Below, piece after piece: positions 61,701-63,369 of a DNA stretch of 63,369 nt. The stretch is from contig JADCJL010000152.1 of NCBI GenBank assembly GCA_020247055.1, forward strand, positions 1 through 63,369, in the 5' to 3' direction. Within the stretch, counting starts at the first letter, position 1; each line of letters opens with the position of its first letter. The notes under the pieces were generated by a model, which saw nothing but the letters and a program-made list of their open reading frames with translations, did not search any database and had not been told where the DNA came from. This stretch comes from Acidobacteriaceae bacterium (GTDB lineage Bacteria > Acidobacteriota > Terriglobia > Bryobacterales > Bryobacteraceae). Made by a program: the position numbers and the translations under genes.

Positions 61701-62244
61701 TGGTCGAGACGCCGACGATGTCCTGGCCGGTGCCGCGCTGGCCGGAGGTGGGCAGCACGCCCGGCGCGGTGGCCGCGAGCGCGAGCGGGTTGCGGCCGAG
61801 CAGGGGGAGTTCCACCACGCGCCGCTGTTCAACCACCTTGCCCAGGCCGGAGGTTTGGGCTTCCAACTGCACCGCGGTAGCGGTCACCTCCACGGCTTCG
61901 GTAACCGTACCGACTTCCAGGGTCACGGGAACCGTCGCCGTCAGGCCAACGGTGAGGCGCAGGGCGGCCACGCGGGCGGGGCGGAAGCCCTGCTTGGTGA
62001 TGTTGATCTCATACTCGCCCGGCTGGAGATTCGTGAGGTAGTAGAGTCCGGCGTTGTTGGTGGTGGACCGGGTGGTGACGTTAGTGGCGGTGTTGCGGAT
62101 AGCGACGGCGGCATCCGGGATGGTGGCGCCGGAGGCATCGGTAATGGTTCCGGTAACGTTGGCGCGCTCGCCCTGAGCCAAAAGGCTGAGGGCCATCAGG
62201 GTCGAAAAGACAGCTCGTAGTGGAAATGAGATGAGGGTACGCAT
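58789..62244 (-). CDS. Oar-like TonB-dependent receptor 5
   Basis: 1151 residues. Signal peptide (LRAVFSTLMALSLLAQ), carboxypeptidase-regulatory-like domain (NVTGTITDASGATIPDA), plug with VELPLLGRNPLAL (one change from the usual NGRN) and LIDGGESRG, and a barrel ending QFGLRFVF. Unlike receptors 2-4 it is followed by a classical T-tract terminator, not the GCGCACA element. Confidence 0.93.
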   Translation of the reverse strand: MRTLISFPLRAVFSTLMALSLLAQGERANVTGTITDASGATIPDAAVAIRNTATNVTTRSTTNNAGLYYLTNLQPGEYEINITKQGFRPARVAALRLTVGLTATVPVTLEVGTVTEAVEVTATAVQLEAQTSGLGKVVEQRRVVELPLLGRNPLALAATAPGVLPTSGQRGTGQDIVGVSTTSQINGGLAQQNGVLIDGGESRGTTESGNAYTVPLEAVGEFKVETSTYSAEFGRAAGGIVNVATKSGTNQIHGVAYEFLRNDHLNANSWQNNRNRVPKGLFQRNEFGAGAGGKIIKDRTFWFAIYEGTRQGSPDQALLTVPTALQRQGDFSQTFDRTGRLNTIYDYTTTRTNPTGGFIRDPFPGNRIPSTRVHPISARVVPFWGESNRPGEGASLVNNYFRVGKSITNSDNWFGRIDHILSDRHRLYGRYGGRELKSSTQVALNPAFPPRSLSSNPANSALISLTSTFSPTMIGEGRISYTRLQFDSRPLSEGFDVGALGFSSAVTRNILFQQFPQVSIQTYAQGAGLAVTGAAPNEFDQLGGVGRNLNPQDTWHAQYHATIIKTRHKIKAGADHQLIKLNAFNSQQSAGQYIFDRVYSQGPDPTVTALNSGHGFASFLLGVPQDGAITITRPLFLYQRYWGAYIQDDWRVTDKLTLNLGFRYEYTTPYAEKFGQIGYIDFDAIDPVAGTKGTFKLIEPGGYQSDPNRKNFSPRLGIAYQLNSKTVIRTGAAIFYASYLGVNAAATDFGNGSFLSNALFLGQPNTLPSTPPVGGSWSNPFAGGIIVPDRNTNFAGQNVRADVRYRPNASMGNWSFSIQRMLSANTMFEVAYVGSKTSHLYWNRQRNQNDPSLMRLGSQLLQPVPNPFFGKIRTGALSGPTISARQALRPYPQFLDLLIFRDPYGDLSYQSWYMRLEKQYSNGMTLSASFTGSKTIANTMQSNTWVVGPSNSLYNARYNRGIEANDIPQRLVLSYLYDLPFGKGRKFLNDANSVVQKIAGGWQVSSITVLQKGRPVMITAPDTTSLFNFSSTNGRANRLKDPVLPSDQQSLTRWFDTTAFERAAPFTLPTDSVSQPRLRGPGRVNFDVSFLKNTRFGERYNLQFRGEFYNISNTPALDARGATTDVASPLFGQIVQGGNPRNIQFGLRFVF

Positions 62245-62569
62245 TCGGCTTCAGAATGGAGAGAGTGGGCTGGACGCGGGCCAAAACAACGTTCGGCTTG
62301 GTTCCGTAACAGCGAGTTAACCGGCGTCGAGCTCCTACTATATATCGTGGCGGTGGACGAAGTGCAAACCGAACCCGTGGCCATCCGGAGCAGTGCGCAA
62401 ATCCGCTCCGCTGAATCGCCAGCCCGGCGACGCTGCCCGTGGTGGGGAACCTGATCGCTGGCGCCCTGCTGACCCGGCGGGGAATACGCCGCCATCTCCA
62501 TCGTTGCGCCCGCAGCCAGTTCGCCCCCAACGGTGATAGACTGCCGGGCACCCAACGCTTGAGGACAAC
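62245..62569. other. intergenic region upstream of receptor 5 and the small membrane protein
   Basis: 325 bp between divergent starts. It must hold both promoters, but no convincing -35/-10 pair is seen; a TATATAT run at 62338-62344 is the only AT-rich patch. On the minus strand a short frame encodes APDGHGFGLHFVH before a stop at about 62338, reminiscent of the end of a VOC-fold or kinase protein, too short to assign. An AGGA Shine-Dalgarno precedes 62570. Confidence 0.4.
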
Positions 62570-63019
62570 ATGAACCCCACCGGCACTCCGCACCCCCGCA
62601 CCCCGTGGCATCTCTGGGCCGTCGGCGCCCTCGGACTCCTTTGGAACGCCTATGGCGCGATGGACTACTTTCTGTCGAAAACTCAGGGCGATGTCTATCT
62701 CCGAAGCGTTGGGATGAGCCAGGCCCAAATCGATCACTTCCACGCGATGCCGGCCTGGATGACCGCCGTTTGGGCCGTGGGTGTCTGGGGCGCTGTCCTC
62801 GGCACCGTCCTGCTGCTGCTCCGCCGCCGCCTCGCTGCTCCGGTCTTTCTCGCCTCCCTCCTGGCCTTCGTTATGAGTCTGGTCCACGCCTATGCCATCG
62901 ACCCGCTACCCGAGAGCAACAGCCCGGCGATGATGGGTATGCAGGCCGTCATCCTCACCGGCTGCCTGCTCTTTGTCTGGTACGCGCAGGCGCAATCCAA
63001 GTCCGGCGTCTTGCGTTGA
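62570..63019 (+). CDS. small four-helix membrane protein of unknown function
   Basis: 149 residues with four hydrophobic helices: ALGLLWNAYGAMDYFL, MTAVWAVGVWGAVLGTVLLL, APVFLASLLAFVMSLV and MQAVILTGCLLFVWYA. Start supported by AGGACAAC before the ATG. It belongs to a widespread type of uncharacterised small membrane protein. No operon partner. Confidence 0.75.
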   Translation: MNPTGTPHPRTPWHLWAVGALGLLWNAYGAMDYFLSKTQGDVYLRSVGMSQAQIDHFHAMPAWMTAVWAVGVWGAVLGTVLLLLRRRLAAPVFLASLLAFVMSLVHAYAIDPLPESNSPAMMGMQAVILTGCLLFVWYAQAQSKSGVLR

Positions 63020-63025
63020 AGCGAT

Positions 63026-63062
63026 CCGTCCCCTGTGCCCCTTCCCGCCCCCACGGGGACGG
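63026..63062 (+). terminator. hairpin after the small membrane protein
   Basis: CCGTCCCC (63026-63033) and GGGGACGG (63055-63062) form an 8-bp stem with a 21-base loop just after the stop. No T-run. Confidence 0.4.
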
Positions 63063-63141
63063 AGCGCCCCGGCGGGAGTAAGGAAGAAACACTCCTCGGG
63101 AACACAGCGAGACATCCCGCCGTCCCCAAGCTGGCACCACC

Positions 63142-63369
63142 GCGCACAGGTCGCAGCGCGTCCGTTGTGCGCGATTTCAAAAGAGCGCACAGGCCGCAGC
63201 GCGTCCGTTGTGCGCGATTTCAAAAAAGCCCACAGGTCGCAGCGCGTCCGTTGTGCGCGATTTCAAAAGAGCGCACAGGCCGAAGCGCGTCCGTTGTGCG
63301 CGGGTCCAAAAGAGCGCACAGGCCGCCGCGCGTCCGTTGTGCGCGATTTCAAAAAAGCGCACAGGCCGC
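63142..63369 (-). repeat. tandem array of GCGCACA hairpin units, 43-bp period
   Basis: Units start at 63142, 63185, 63228, 63271, 63314 and 63357 (last one cut by the window end), an exact 43-bp period. Each has a 31-bp core beginning GCGCACAGG and ending TTGTGCGC, plus a 12-bp link, usually GATTTCAAAAGA. The core matches copy C in the same orientation (the 3' side of a minus-strand gene). Core and link are both conserved, so it is not a CRISPR. The upstream gene it may follow lies beyond the window. Confidence 0.9.

Noticed and set aside
62338-62400. Possible C-terminus of a histidine kinase or VOC protein (GHGFGLHF)
   Set aside because: Only about 15 suggestive residues, with no upstream homology in frame; could be chance.
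63142-63369. CRISPR-like array or a coding repeat protein on the minus strand
   Set aside because: The 12-bp links are as conserved as the cores and far too short and similar to be spacers; the open frame across it only reflects a repeat with few stops.

Overview
The window is GC-rich bacterial chromosome. It most resembles an Acidobacteriota genome of the Bryobacterales/Solibacter type. The evidence is five very large Oar-like TonB-dependent receptors with an N-terminal carboxypeptidase-regulatory-like domain, a PEP-CTERM protein, a fused AroD-AroE enzyme, a fused LptF-LptG permease, many Tat-like exported enzymes, and several GTG/TTG starts. No rRNA, tRNA, phage, insertion sequence or CRISPR array was recognised.

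Layout. 1-7.3 kb: a 5'-truncated topoisomerase III-RecQ-HRDC fusion, gamma-glutamyltransferase, ArfB ribosome rescue factor, an exported DHDPS-like lyase, and a GntR/YtrA-type regulator overlapping a DUF1648/DUF5808-type membrane protein. 7.4-14.2 kb: two tandem TonB receptors. 14.3-15.9 kb: two TPR proteins whose signal-peptide regions overlap head to head. 15.9-21.7 kb: an LptF-LptG fusion behind a secreted PmbA/TldD pair. 21.7-27.4 kb: a LuxR-type response regulator divergent from a tightly packed operon of CpaE-like ATPase, APH-fold kinase, enolase paralogue with altered active site, and formylglycine sulfatase. 27.3-29 kb: a SET-domain methyltransferase, a 40-residue membrane peptide and malate dehydrogenase. 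29.1-35.8 kb: MerR regulator, S41 protease, GMP synthase, PpiD-like chaperone/isomerase and DedA. 35.7-37.6 kb: a genuine formylglycine-generating enzyme overlapping a cytoplasmic parvulin. 37.8-41.2 kb: PEP-CTERM protein, CpsB-like PHP phosphatase, Gfo/Idh/MocA oxidoreductase and a divergent membrane protein. 41.2-44.9 kb: prepilin peptidase, amidase, a small exported protein and AroDE. 44.9-50.9 kb: PhoD-like phosphatase, CusF-like copper protein, cytochrome c, an ABC ATPase with an HlyD-type adaptor, and a PQQ-type sugar dehydrogenase. 51-62.2 kb: three more TonB receptors, with a decayed mandelate-racemase/MLE-family gene between the first two. 62.5 kb to the end: a small membrane protein and a 43-bp-period tandem repeat that runs off the window.

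Functionally this is housekeeping metabolism (guaA, mdh, aroDE) mixed with envelope biogenesis (LptFG, PpiD, TldD/PmbA, DedA) and uptake or breakdown of complex organic matter (TonB receptors, sulfatase with its maturase, amidase, PhoD, sugar dehydrogenase). The most unexpected signal is a structured repeat that starts exactly 5 bp after the stop codon of three different TonB receptor genes, in the same orientation each time. Related hairpin units form the tandem array at the right edge. Two fusions (TopB-RecQ and LptF-LptG) and the enolase paralogue operon also merit follow-up.
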